Shown here piece by piece: positions 1 to 7,564 of a stretch of DNA of 20,525 nt (positions are counted from its first letter, which is position 1; each line of letters begins with the position of its first letter). The stretch covers positions 1 through 20,525 of the forward strand of contig DGTB01000190.1 in assembly GCA_002394185.1 (NCBI GenBank), given 5' to 3'. The notes beneath the pieces were generated by a model. It was not told the origin of the DNA. It saw nothing but the letters and a program-made list of their open reading frames with translations, and did no database searches. Source of the DNA: Bacteroidales bacterium UBA4347 (GTDB lineage Bacteria; Bacteroidota; Bacteroidia; Bacteroidales; P3). Both the position numbers and the translations under genes were made by a program.

Positions 1-79
1 TGTTCGCATATTGTTCTTATATTCCGGATATAAGAACAATATAAGAACAATATGCAAACAATATAAGAACGGCCGTATT
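1..79. repeat. Left-end 11-nt unit array with central palindrome
   Basis: Four consecutive 11-nt blocks start at 30, 41, 52 and 63. They read ATAAGAACAAT, ATAAGAACAAT, ATGCAAACAAT and ATAAGAACGGC, and the last runs into CGTATT ending at 79. To the left, 10-22 is the exact reverse complement of 28-40 (13-nt arms, 5-nt spacer). Allowing two mismatches, the symmetry extends over 1-49, so the same units lie in opposite orientation on the two sides of the centre near position 25. The same element ends the window on the right. The array lies downstream of the EamA gene, beginning 52 nt after its stop. It could be an intergenic repeat family, a transcript 3' end element or a protein-binding array; the sequence does not say which. 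Confidence 0.85.
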
Positions 80-131
80 CAGGGCCTATGCGAAGGGGTT
101 GGGGTGGGTGTTTGAGCGGGCAAAGAGAGGG
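80..131 (-). promoter_or_regulatory. C-rich 52-nt 3' spacer after the EamA gene
   Basis: Read in the direction of transcription (minus strand), the 52 nt between the EamA stop and the repeat are C-rich and poor in G. They contain CCCGCTC (114-120) and CACCCACCC (102-110). The same two words stand at the same offsets from the stop in the 52-nt spacer at the right end of the window. C-rich, G-poor, unstructured RNA is the known profile of Rho-loading (rut) regions, so a Rho-dependent termination role is possible. That role is inferred from composition only. No stem-loop with a T-tract is visible here. Confidence 0.4.
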
Positions 132-1010
132 TCAGGACTGGCGCTTGGCCTTGGACAGGACTACCATGGTAACGGCACTGAGGATAAGAACAATGCCGAG
201 GAAGAGACGCATGGAGAAAGGCTCGGAGAAGACGAACACGCCGATGAGGACGGCCGTCATGGGCTCGAGGGCGCCGAGAATTGCCGTGGGCGTGGAGCCG
301 AGATACTTGGCGGCGTAGACCATCATCACCAACGCCATGATGGCGGGCACAACGGCGAGCCACGACACCCAGAACCACGCCGCAGGCGACGGCGGCAACA
401 TGAGCGCCTGGCCGCTGATCAGGGCATAGAGGACATTGCCCAGGGCACAATAAAACAAGACGTAAAAATTGATTTTGAACGACGACATCTGCAGCGGGCT
501 CTTGTCTACGACAATGATATAAAGCGCGTAGGTGAATGCCGATACGAGCACCAGGACGATGCCGAGGAGGCTGAACGTAGAGCCGTCGTCGTTGAAAGAA
601 AGCAAGGCCACACCGACCAGCGAGAGGGCTATGGAGAGGACGGTGAGCAGCGTCAGGCGTTCGCGGAAGACGAGGGTCATAATGGCCGCCGTCATGATAG
701 GATAGGTGAAAAGGATGGTGGAGGCGATGCCGGAGGGCATGAGGTTGAAGGAGGTGTAGAGCGTGGTGGAGGAGAGGATGAAAAGGACGCCGAGGGCCGA
801 GAGGGTGAGGAACTCGCGGCGCGACACGCGCAGGCTCTCCTTGCGGAACATCATCACCACGGCCACGATGACCCATGCCAGGCCGAAGCGGTAAAAGAGC
901 ACCGAGGGGATATTCATCCCCTCGGCGTATAGGAAGCGGGCTAACGGATTGGTGCCGTAGCACACCGCTGCGCCAATAGCGCAAAAGATGCCAATCAGTT
1001 TCTTATTCAT
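132..1010 (-). CDS. EamA/DMT-family membrane transporter
   Basis: A 292-residue, very hydrophobic protein with about ten predicted membrane helices arranged as two EamA-type halves. The first half begins near residue 4 and has YGTNPLARFLYAEG followed by PSVLFYRFGLAW, typical of drug/metabolite transporter superfamily permeases. The second half starts near residue 147. The family exports or exchanges small metabolites in the inner membrane; the substrate here cannot be told. The ATG at 1010 shares its A with the ftsZ stop (TGATG), which implies translational coupling. A TTG at 1013 would add one residue and is less likely. It is the last gene of the dcw operon, an unusual partner for ftsZ. The stop at 132 is followed by a C-rich spacer and the repeat array. 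Base composition is striking: the coding strand is C-rich and G-poor. Confidence 0.88.
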   Translation of the reverse strand: MNKKLIGIFCAIGAAVCYGTNPLARFLYAEGMNIPSVLFYRFGLAWVIVAVVMMFRKESLRVSRREFLTLSALGVLFILSSTTLYTSFNLMPSGIASTILFTYPIMTAAIMTLVFRERLTLLTVLSIALSLVGVALLSFNDDGSTFSLLGIVLVLVSAFTYALYIIVVDKSPLQMSSFKINFYVLFYCALGNVLYALISGQALMLPPSPAAWFWVSWLAVVPAIMALVMMVYAAKYLGSTPTAILGALEPMTAVLIGVFVFSEPFSMRLFLGIVLILSAVTMVVLSKAKRQS

Positions 1011-2671
1011 CAATCGGGCTGGTCGTCGTAGAAGGCGTTTTTAGTCATGGTGCCGTCGGCACGCATAGTATAGGAAGAAGCTTCGCGGGAGTTGGAGGGG
1101 CGGCCTTCGTAGAGTTCGCCGTCGGCGTAGGCGGTGGCGGGCATGCGCTGCACCACGTCGGCGCCATTGGGATTGTTGCGCAGCAGATTGTGGATGTAGG
1201 CGATACGCTCGGCGGCGGTCTTCACGTCATTGTCGTTCTCGAAGGCGCTGCGGGCGGGATTGGGGGCAACCTGGGCGACAGGCTCAGACATGGGAGCCGA
1301 AGCGGGCTTGACGGGCTCGGGCTTCACAGGAGCAGGCTCTTCGAGGGTGTCGACGAGGTGGATGTCCTCCACCATGGCGTCGGCAGCAGCCTCGGCAATC
1401 TTCACGACCGGGGCGGCAGCCACGGGCTCCTCCTCTTCGAGGGTGTAGACATGCTTCTCGGGAGCGGGGGCGGGAGTGGCCACAGCGGCGGCAGGAGCCA
1501 TCATCTCGAGGGGACGGAAGATATCGGTCACGGACTTGGGCTCGGGGGCGGGCTCCTCCTTGTGGATTATCACGGGCTCGTCGACCATGACGGGCTCGAC
1601 CTTGGCCACAGGCTCAGGTTTGGCGGCGGGTTCTTTATCCTCAGGCAGTTTGATGACCTTGGGGGCATCGGGAATGACCACATTCTTTTCAAAACCCGTG
1701 GCGATGAGGGTCACCTTGAGTTCATCGCCGAGGGTATCGTCGGCGCCAGCGCCCCAGATGACGTCGGCAGTGCCGTCGGTCTTGTCGAGGATATAGTCGT
1801 TGATTTCGCCCAGCTCCTCCATGGTAATCTCGTGCTCGGAAGAGTAGGAATAATAGATGAGGACGTTCTTGGCGCCACGGATATCGTTGTCGTTGAGGAG
1901 CACACTGGTAGTGGCGGCCTCGATGGCGTCGTGGGCACGGTTCTCACCTTTGCCGGAGCCGGCGCCCATGAGGGCTGTGCCGCTGTTCTCCATGACGGTG
2001 TTGACATCCTGGAAGTCGATGTTCACATAGGCATCGACAGTGATGATTTCGGCAATACCCTTGGCGGCAGTGAGCAACACATCGTTGGCCATACCAAAGG
2101 CCTGGGAGAGTTTGAAGTCGCGGAAAGAGAGCAGTTTGTCGTTATTGATGACGAGGATGGAGTCGACATGCTTGCTGAGTTCGACGATACCGGCCTCGGC
2201 CTGCTCGCGGCGACGGCGACCCTCGCTGGAGAACGGGAGGGTCACGATGGCAACGACGAGGATCTTTTTGGTGTCGTTGTTGTCAAGGTCGATGCTCTTG
2301 GCGATTTCGGCAATGACGGGTGCGGCGCCGGTGCCGGTGCCACCACCCATACCGGCGGTGATGAAGAGCATCTGGGTGTTGTGGGCGATGGCATCGCGGA
2401 TGTCGTCGGCCTTGTCGAGGGCAGCCTGGCGGGCACGCTCGGGCTTGTTGCCGGCGCCGAGGCCGAGGTCGCCCAGAGGGATCTTGTTGGGCACGGGCGA
2501 GGAGTTGAGAGCCTTCATGTCGGTATTGCAGACGATGAAGTCAACGCCCGTGATGCCCTGGCGGAACATGTGGTTTACGGCATTGCCACCACCGCCGCCG
2601 ACACCAATGACTTTGATGTAGGAAGACTGGCCTTTGGGCGAGTCAAAAGTGAAAATTGCATCTTCTTCCAT
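1010..2671 (-). CDS. ftsZ: Cell division GTPase FtsZ
   Basis: The tubulin-like GTPase polymerises into the cytoplasmic Z ring. Residues 23-35 hold the glycine-rich GVGGGGGNAVNHM loop. The tubulin signature GMGGGTGTGAAP lies near 107-118, and the T7-loop region IDFQDVNTVMENSG carries the catalytic acidic residues that complete the GTPase site of the adjoining subunit. At 553 residues it is much longer than the roughly 380-400 of E. coli FtsZ. The extra length is a disordered linker from about 335 to 505, rich in Pro, Glu, Ala and Val. The C-terminus KNAFYDDQPD resembles the Bacteroidota conserved tail rather than the proteobacterial DIPAFLR type, and is probably the FtsA contact. The ATG at 2671 follows a 136-nt gap after ftsA, so ftsZ may have its own promoter. 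Its stop overlaps the start of the EamA gene by one base. Confidence 0.98.
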   Translation of the reverse strand: MEEDAIFTFDSPKGQSSYIKVIGVGGGGGNAVNHMFRQGITGVDFIVCNTDMKALNSSPVPNKIPLGDLGLGAGNKPERARQAALDKADDIRDAIAHNTQMLFITAGMGGGTGTGAAPVIAEIAKSIDLDNNDTKKILVVAIVTLPFSSEGRRRREQAEAGIVELSKHVDSILVINNDKLLSFRDFKLSQAFGMANDVLLTAAKGIAEIITVDAYVNIDFQDVNTVMENSGTALMGAGSGKGENRAHDAIEAATTSVLLNDNDIRGAKNVLIYYSYSSEHEITMEELGEINDYILDKTDGTADVIWGAGADDTLGDELKVTLIATGFEKNVVIPDAPKVIKLPEDKEPAAKPEPVAKVEPVMVDEPVIIHKEEPAPEPKSVTDIFRPLEMMAPAAAVATPAPAPEKHVYTLEEEEPVAAAPVVKIAEAAADAMVEDIHLVDTLEEPAPVKPEPVKPASAPMSEPVAQVAPNPARSAFENDNDVKTAAERIAYIHNLLRNNPNGADVVQRMPATAYADGELYEGRPSNSREASSYTMRADGTMTKNAFYDDQPD

Positions 2672-2807
2672 GTGCTTATATATTTCTATCTTATTGAATA
2701 AGAATTCGTTATTAATAACCGCTTAAAAAATTCGGCAGTATAAAATTACTAATTTTCGTTCAAATACCAGTACAGACTAACGTTTAGTTTTCAACAACTT
2801 ATGCACA
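2672..2807 (-). promoter_or_regulatory. ftsA-ftsZ intergenic gap with possible ftsZ promoter
   Basis: This 136-nt AT-rich gap is the only sizeable one in the operon. On the minus strand it contains TAATTTTA (2741-2748), in the wording GTAATTTTATAC. That is nearly the same as GTAATTTTACAC upstream of mraZ and close to the Bacteroidota -7 box TAnnTTTG. The nearest TTTG (2761-2764) is only 12 nt upstream of it, too close for the usual spacing of about 19-21 nt, so the promoter call is weak. No gene and no clear terminator hairpin was found in the gap. Confidence 0.3.
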
Positions 2808-4211
2808 TCAGTCGTCAATCCCCTCATCGAAGACTTTCTTGAAGAAGCCGGTGATGGTTTTTTCGAAGGTGCCGGAACCATTCTTAGGCTTGTTCTTTTT
2901 GGCGGGTTTGTCGGGTACTGCCTCGGCGACAGGGGTCGGGTCCTCACTGGGTTCCACGCCCATGTCGGCGAAGATGTCGATCTTGCTGTCGGCGACGGGC
3001 TTCTCCTCTTCGACGGGCGCTTCTTCGCGCTCCATTTCGGCCTGCTCAAGACCGTAGAGGACGAGTCCGATACCAGTGGCATACATAGGATGCGCCAGCT
3101 CGGCGAAGGAAACGCTGTCGGGTTCAAGGTGCTCGTTGGGGATGCCAATGCGAGTATCGGCGGTGGTGATGAGTTCGCAGAGCTCCTTGATGTTCTTCAG
3201 CTGTGCGCCGCCACCGGTGAGCGCCACACCGGCAATGAGTTTCTTGTCGAAGCCGGAGAGCTTGATTTCGTAGTCGACCTGTTCAAGAATCATCTTGGTG
3301 CGGGCGTTGATGATACCGGCAAGGGTCTTGACATAGATTTCGCGCGGGGCCTGGCTGCGGATACCCGGAATGGATATGACATCGTTTTCGCTGACAGCCT
3401 GAACAAGGCAGGAGCCGAACTTCACCTTGAGGCTCTCGGCCTGCTTCTTGAGGATATTGCATCCTTCGCGGATGTCGTTGGTGATGGCATTGCCCGCAAG
3501 GGGCAGCACGGAGGTGTGGCGGATGATGCCATCGTGGAAGATGGCGATATCGGTGGTGCCACCTCCGATGTCGACCATGGCCACGCCGGCGTCGCGGTCG
3601 CTATCGTCGAGGACAGCCTTGGCGGAAGCGATGGGCTCGAGGACGACGCCTTTGATCTTCAGGCCGGCATCCTGAACGGCATACTTGATGTATTGCAGAT
3701 TCTGGACATTGGCAGTCACCATGTGGAAATTGGCCATAAGATTCTTGCCTGCCACACCCACGGGCGACACTTCGCGGCTCAGGGGCTCGCGGTCGACAAT
3801 GAACTGCTGGGGGAAGATGTGGATAATCTCCTCGCCGGGCTCAAGGAGGGTGTTGTACTGTTCCTTGATGAGTCGTTCGACATCCTCCTGTTCGATAAGG
3901 CGATGGTCGGCCGGAATCATGACACTGCCCTGGCTGGGGCGCGACTTGATGTGCTGACCGGCGATGCCGACCCATACCTCGTCGATGTCAACATCGGCCT
4001 GGTCGGCGGCCTCGGTCACAGCGCGACGGATGGAATCGGCGGTGTCGGAGACATTCTTCACCACACCATGTTCCACACCCTTGCTATCGGTCTTGCCGAA
4101 GCCTAAAATTTTCACTTTACCATTCTCGCCACGCATACCGACGAAGCAAGCGATCTTGGTGGTACCGATGTCGAGTCCTACAATGATTTCGTTTTCCATA
4201 ATGCTATTCAT
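2808..4211 (-). CDS. ftsA: Cell division protein FtsA
   Basis: An actin-like ATPase that tethers FtsZ to the inner membrane and recruits the divisome. The phosphate-1 motif GLDIGTTKIACFVG is at 13-26, phosphate-2 DIGGGTTDIAIF near 213-224, and the adenosine motif ALTGGGAQLKNI near 326-337. The C-terminus (GTFEKTITGFFKKVFDEG) forms the amphipathic membrane-targeting helix and is preceded by an acidic, proline-containing linker. Its 467 residues are somewhat longer than E. coli FtsA (420) because of that linker. The start is ATG at 4211; an in-frame ATG at 4199 (MENEIIVG) is equally possible and would drop four residues. It follows ftsQ after 8 nt. No Shine-Dalgarno site is visible, only AT-rich sequence, as usual in Bacteroidota. 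Confidence 0.97.
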   Translation of the reverse strand: MNSIMENEIIVGLDIGTTKIACFVGMRGENGKVKILGFGKTDSKGVEHGVVKNVSDTADSIRRAVTEAADQADVDIDEVWVGIAGQHIKSRPSQGSVMIPADHRLIEQEDVERLIKEQYNTLLEPGEEIIHIFPQQFIVDREPLSREVSPVGVAGKNLMANFHMVTANVQNLQYIKYAVQDAGLKIKGVVLEPIASAKAVLDDSDRDAGVAMVDIGGGTTDIAIFHDGIIRHTSVLPLAGNAITNDIREGCNILKKQAESLKVKFGSCLVQAVSENDVISIPGIRSQAPREIYVKTLAGIINARTKMILEQVDYEIKLSGFDKKLIAGVALTGGGAQLKNIKELCELITTADTRIGIPNEHLEPDSVSFAELAHPMYATGIGLVLYGLEQAEMEREEAPVEEEKPVADSKIDIFADMGVEPSEDPTPVAEAVPDKPAKKNKPKNGSGTFEKTITGFFKKVFDEGIDD

Positions 4212-4219
4212 ATTTTGAT

Positions 4220-4978
4220 TTATTTTTTCTTACAAACAACTTGCCCCTTGAACTTAAGGCTGATTCTGGAATAGGTGTCCCAACCGGCGCGGGGCATACC
4301 TTTGCGGTAGAAAGTGAGGAGGTTGGAGAATTTGGCATCAAGATCGTCGGCCGAGCCCAACTCGACAATTTGGTCGCCCACTTTGGGAACCATCATGATG
4401 TCGCCATCGCGCTCGATAAAGATTTGGTCAATCAGCGGCCCATATTCATTCTCGCCGTCGAGGAACGACGCCACCTTCCAGAGGGCCACGGTTTGTGCGT
4501 TGAGGCTGTCGCGTCGCAAAGGTTCCGTAAAATTGCCCCCAGCGACAAGGACATCGCAGTAGCCAGTGGTCGACGGCGGGAAGATAGCGCCATCGGAATC
4601 CATGTAGAATTCACGATTGCCATAGTAGAGGCGCATGATGGGTCGGCGCTGGTCGGCACGCACCACCACCTTGCCACCCACACTGACAGAGGCCGACACA
4701 TTGGCCAGGTAGGGCACGCGGCGAGCTATGGCAGCCACACGCTGGCAGTCGACATTCTTCACGCTGAGCTGTAGCAGGTTGGGCATACGTTGCAGGACGG
4801 TATCTTTCACCGCCTGCTGTTCAACAAGCTGAGGAGTGTCGCCATAGCGAATCATCACCTCTATGCCCTTGACCTGCGAGCGCGAACGAACCACATTGGC
4901 CACAAGAACCAACACGGCGAGCACCACGGCACTCAGCACGATGAGCATAATCTTGGTGTGACGTTTCAATGGTTTCAT
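4220..4978 (-). CDS. ftsQ: Cell division protein FtsQ
   Basis: A 252-residue bitopic membrane protein. A short basic cytoplasmic tail is followed by one transmembrane helix (about 9-30) and then a periplasmic part with a POTRA-like region (about 35-105) and a beta domain. The C-terminal YSRISLKFKGQVVCKKK matches the closing strand of Bacteroidota FtsQ proteins. FtsQ links the cytoplasmic Z ring assembly to the periplasmic synthase complex, working with FtsL. The ATG overlaps the murC stop by four bases (ATGA), giving translational coupling. Identification rests on topology, position between murC and ftsA, and the C-terminal pattern, since FtsQ diverges fast. Confidence 0.93.
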   Translation of the reverse strand: MKPLKRHTKIMLIVLSAVVLAVLVLVANVVRSRSQVKGIEVMIRYGDTPQLVEQQAVKDTVLQRMPNLLQLSVKNVDCQRVAAIARRVPYLANVSASVSVGGKVVVRADQRRPIMRLYYGNREFYMDSDGAIFPPSTTGYCDVLVAGGNFTEPLRRDSLNAQTVALWKVASFLDGENEYGPLIDQIFIERDGDIMMVPKVGDQIVELGSADDLDAKFSNLLTFYRKGMPRAGWDTYSRISLKFKGQVVCKKK

Positions 4979-6414
4979 AACATATTCTCTCTCAAAACAG
5001 TTTCTAAACGGGGCACCAGCCGGTCAATGTCGCCGGCGCCAAGGGTCAACACCACATCGGGGCATAGCGCCGGAACAAGCTCGAGCACCTGGTCCGGGGT
5101 GCAAAGATACTTGGACATGGTCTCCATCTTACGCAGCACCATGCTGGAAGTAACTCCCAAGATGGGTTTTTCGCGGGCAGGGTAGATGGGCATCATGATA
5201 ACCTCGTCGAGTGTCTGCAGCACTTGGGCAAAGTCATCGGCGAAGTCACGAGTACGCGAATAGAGATGAGGCTGGAAGATGCCCACCACGCGCTTACCCG
5301 GATAGAGGAAGCGGACCGCTTCGATGGTAGAGCGGATTTCATTGGGATGATGGGCATAGTCGTCAATATACACCAACTCCTTCTCACGGATACGGTAGTC
5401 GAAACGGCGGCGCACACCGGCGAAAGACTTCAGGCCGTTGCGCAACTGGTATTGGTCGAGGCCACAGCGGAGAGCCACAGCGGAGGCAGCGACGGCGTTT
5501 TCGACATTGACCAGAGGGGCGCCTTGCAGCTCGAGATCAAAGAGCACACCGTCAGGGGTGCGGAGGTCGAAAAAGAGGTTGCCATTGTAATTGCGGACAT
5601 TGATGGCATAATAGTCCGCCTCGATGCCTCGAGCGGTATAGGTGGAGCAGGGAGTGTGGAGCGTGAAGGACGAAGCGTGATGGCCTCCTTCGTGATGATG
5701 GTGTTCATGCTCGTGGTCATGATGATGTGCGCCATACTCGACAAAAGGTTCGCCATTGTCCCTGACAAAGATACCCTCTTTAAGGAAAAGATGGCCGTCG
5801 GGTTCAACCTGATTGGCAAATTGGAGGTAGGCTTCCATCATGTGCTCATGGGTACCGTAGATGTCGAGATGGTCGGGGTCGGTAGCCGTGATGACCGCCA
5901 TATAGGGGTACAGCTGAAGGAACGAGCGGTCATACTCGTCGGCCTCCACCACGACGTATTCACTCTTAGGATTGACAAGAAGGTTGCTATCGAAATTTTT
6001 GCTGATGCCGCCAAGAAAAGCGCTGCATCCGCAGGGAGCATTGGAGAGAAGGTGGGCAATCATGGTCGTAGTAGTGGTCTTGCCATGACTGCCTGCAACG
6101 GCGATACAGCGTTTACCTCGCGTCACCTCTCCCAGCACCTGCGAGCGTTTCTCCATTTTAACACCACGTTGCTTGAGGGCTTTGAATTCGAGCGTTTCCT
6201 CAGGGACAGCGGGTGTATAGACCACAAGGTCGACCTCGGATGGAATGAGGTCGGGATTATCCTCAAAGTGGATATCAATGCCTTCGGCACGGAGTTCATC
6301 GGTGAGGGGCGACGGAGTGCGGTCGTAGCCACAGACCTTGTCGCCACGCCGGTGGAAGAAGCGCGCCAAGGCGCTCATGCCGATACCTCCGATGCCAAGG
6401 AAATAGTAATTCAT
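4975..6414 (-). CDS. murC: UDP-N-acetylmuramate--L-alanine ligase MurC
   Basis: The ATP-dependent cytoplasmic ligase that adds L-Ala to UDP-MurNAc, the first step of stem peptide assembly. Residues 4-13 (YFLGIGGIGM) form the N-terminal nucleotide-sugar binding fold. AGSHGKTTTTT (107-117) is the P-loop, EADEYDRSFL (157-166) is part of the metal/ATP site, and YAHHPNEI lies in the C-terminal ligase domain. All expected catalytic motifs are present. Unusual is an insertion in the central domain at 230-246 containing 11 histidines (5677-5727), flanked by sequence of low conservation; total length is 479 residues, about 20 more than typical. It starts with an ATGA overlap with murG and ends with an ATGA overlap with ftsQ. 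Confidence 0.98.
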   Translation of the reverse strand: MNYYFLGIGGIGMSALARFFHRRGDKVCGYDRTPSPLTDELRAEGIDIHFEDNPDLIPSEVDLVVYTPAVPEETLEFKALKQRGVKMEKRSQVLGEVTRGKRCIAVAGSHGKTTTTTMIAHLLSNAPCGCSAFLGGISKNFDSNLLVNPKSEYVVVEADEYDRSFLQLYPYMAVITATDPDHLDIYGTHEHMMEAYLQFANQVEPDGHLFLKEGIFVRDNGEPFVEYGAHHHDHEHEHHHHEGGHHASSFTLHTPCSTYTARGIEADYYAINVRNYNGNLFFDLRTPDGVLFDLELQGAPLVNVENAVAASAVALRCGLDQYQLRNGLKSFAGVRRRFDYRIREKELVYIDDYAHHPNEIRSTIEAVRFLYPGKRVVGIFQPHLYSRTRDFADDFAQVLQTLDEVIMMPIYPAREKPILGVTSSMVLRKMETMSKYLCTPDQVLELVPALCPDVVLTLGAGDIDRLVPRLETVLRENML

Positions 6415-7529
6415 TTAGTGTCGGTTTTAATCAATTTCTCAATCTGGTCCACAATCTTATCGGCAGCACCGCGTACAGCCATCTTGGAAATAGCAGCACG
6501 CATGGATGCCTGGCGTTCAGGGGCATCAAAGATGTCCTTGACGGCTGCCAGGCCTTGACTGTTGCAATCCACATCCTTCACCATCATTGCTGCACCGCGA
6601 TCTACAAGTGCAAGAGCATTCTTGGTCTGATGGTCTTCAGCCACATTGGGCGACGGGATAAGCACCACGGGTTTCCCCACCAGACAAAGTTCGCTGATGG
6701 CAATGGCACCGGCACGCGACACCACAATATCGGCCGCCGCATAAGCCATGTCCATACGCTGGATAAACTGGTGAACTTTCACCCATTGCCCCACCTGTGC
6801 TTTTTCGACAGCAGCAACAGCCTCGTTGTACATCCAGCGGCCAGTTTGCCAAAGGAGCTGGATTTTATTTTCACGGAAGAAGTGCAGGTGGTTGATGATC
6901 ATCTCGTTGATACTGCGGGCACCAAGACTGCCACCAACCGAAAGGAGCACACGGCCTTCGAGGTCAAGGCCAAAATGCTGGCGACCTTCGACCGAGGTAA
7001 CAGTCATCTGCTCAATATCAGCACGCACAGGATTACCTGTGAAGACAATCTTCTCCTTGGGGAAGAACCGCTCCATTCCATCATAGGCCACACATATTTT
7101 CTCTGCCTTACGGGCCAACATCTTATTGGTCAAACCTGCGTAGGAATTCTGCTCCTGAAGGAGGGTTTTGTAGCCCATGGAGGCCGCTGTCTTGAGAGTG
7201 GGTTCGCTGGCAAATCCCCCGACCCCAACAACAATATCGGGGGCGAAATCGGAGATAATACGCTTCACCATACTACGGCTTTTCATGATGCGGAAAGGCA
7301 GTTGGAGATTCTTCACAATATTGGCAGGAGTCAATTTGCGCTGAAGGCCGGCGATGGGCAGCCCCACAATCCTATAGCCGGCAGCAGGCACCTTCTCCAT
7401 CTCCATGCGACCCTCGGCACCGACAAACAGGATGTCGGCGTCATTCCAACGAGCTTTAACGGCGTTGGCAATTGCCACTGCGGGGAATATATGTCCGCCG
7501 CTACCTCCTCCACTGATGATTATCTTCAT
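6411..7529 (-). CDS. murG: Lipid II synthase MurG (GlcNAc transferase)
   Basis: A GT-B glycosyltransferase on the cytoplasmic face of the inner membrane. It transfers GlcNAc from UDP-GlcNAc to lipid I, making lipid II. The N-terminal glycine loop GGGSGGHIFPA (7-17) includes the catalytic-loop histidine at 13. GNPVRAD and the second glycine loop GGSLGARSINE mark the domain junction. The C-terminal nucleotide-binding block SRAGAIAISELCLVGKP, followed by PSPNVAEDHQTKNA, matches the UDP-GlcNAc site. Its 372 residues are the normal family length. The ATG at 7529 follows ftsW after 35 AT-rich nt, and the stop overlaps the murC start by four bases. Confidence 0.98.
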   Translation of the reverse strand: MKIIISGGGSGGHIFPAVAIANAVKARWNDADILFVGAEGRMEMEKVPAAGYRIVGLPIAGLQRKLTPANIVKNLQLPFRIMKSRSMVKRIISDFAPDIVVGVGGFASEPTLKTAASMGYKTLLQEQNSYAGLTNKMLARKAEKICVAYDGMERFFPKEKIVFTGNPVRADIEQMTVTSVEGRQHFGLDLEGRVLLSVGGSLGARSINEMIINHLHFFRENKIQLLWQTGRWMYNEAVAAVEKAQVGQWVKVHQFIQRMDMAYAAADIVVSRAGAIAISELCLVGKPVVLIPSPNVAEDHQTKNALALVDRGAAMMVKDVDCNSQGLAAVKDIFDAPERQASMRAAISKMAVRGAADKIVDQIEKLIKTDTK

Positions 7530-7564
7530 ATTATATATTGTTTTTTTCGGTTACATTTTCTGTT

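Noticed and set aside
1..79. CRISPR array or transposon terminal inverted repeats
   Set aside because: Units are 11 nt with no unique spacers and no cas gene. The inverted ends enclose core division genes and no transposase or integrase.
184..194. ATAAGAACAAT unit inside the EamA gene
   Set aside because: It is a single copy that encodes ordinary hydrophobic residues of a membrane helix (GIVLILS); no array or boundary word accompanies it, so chance is likely.
1190..2701. Long plus-strand open frame opposite ftsZ (503 codons), and similar ones opposite ftsA (3090-4106), murC (5224-6558) and murG (6555-7745)
   Set aside because: They are antisense to clear conserved genes, have low-complexity or family-less translations and arise from codon bias in a GC-rich gene set.
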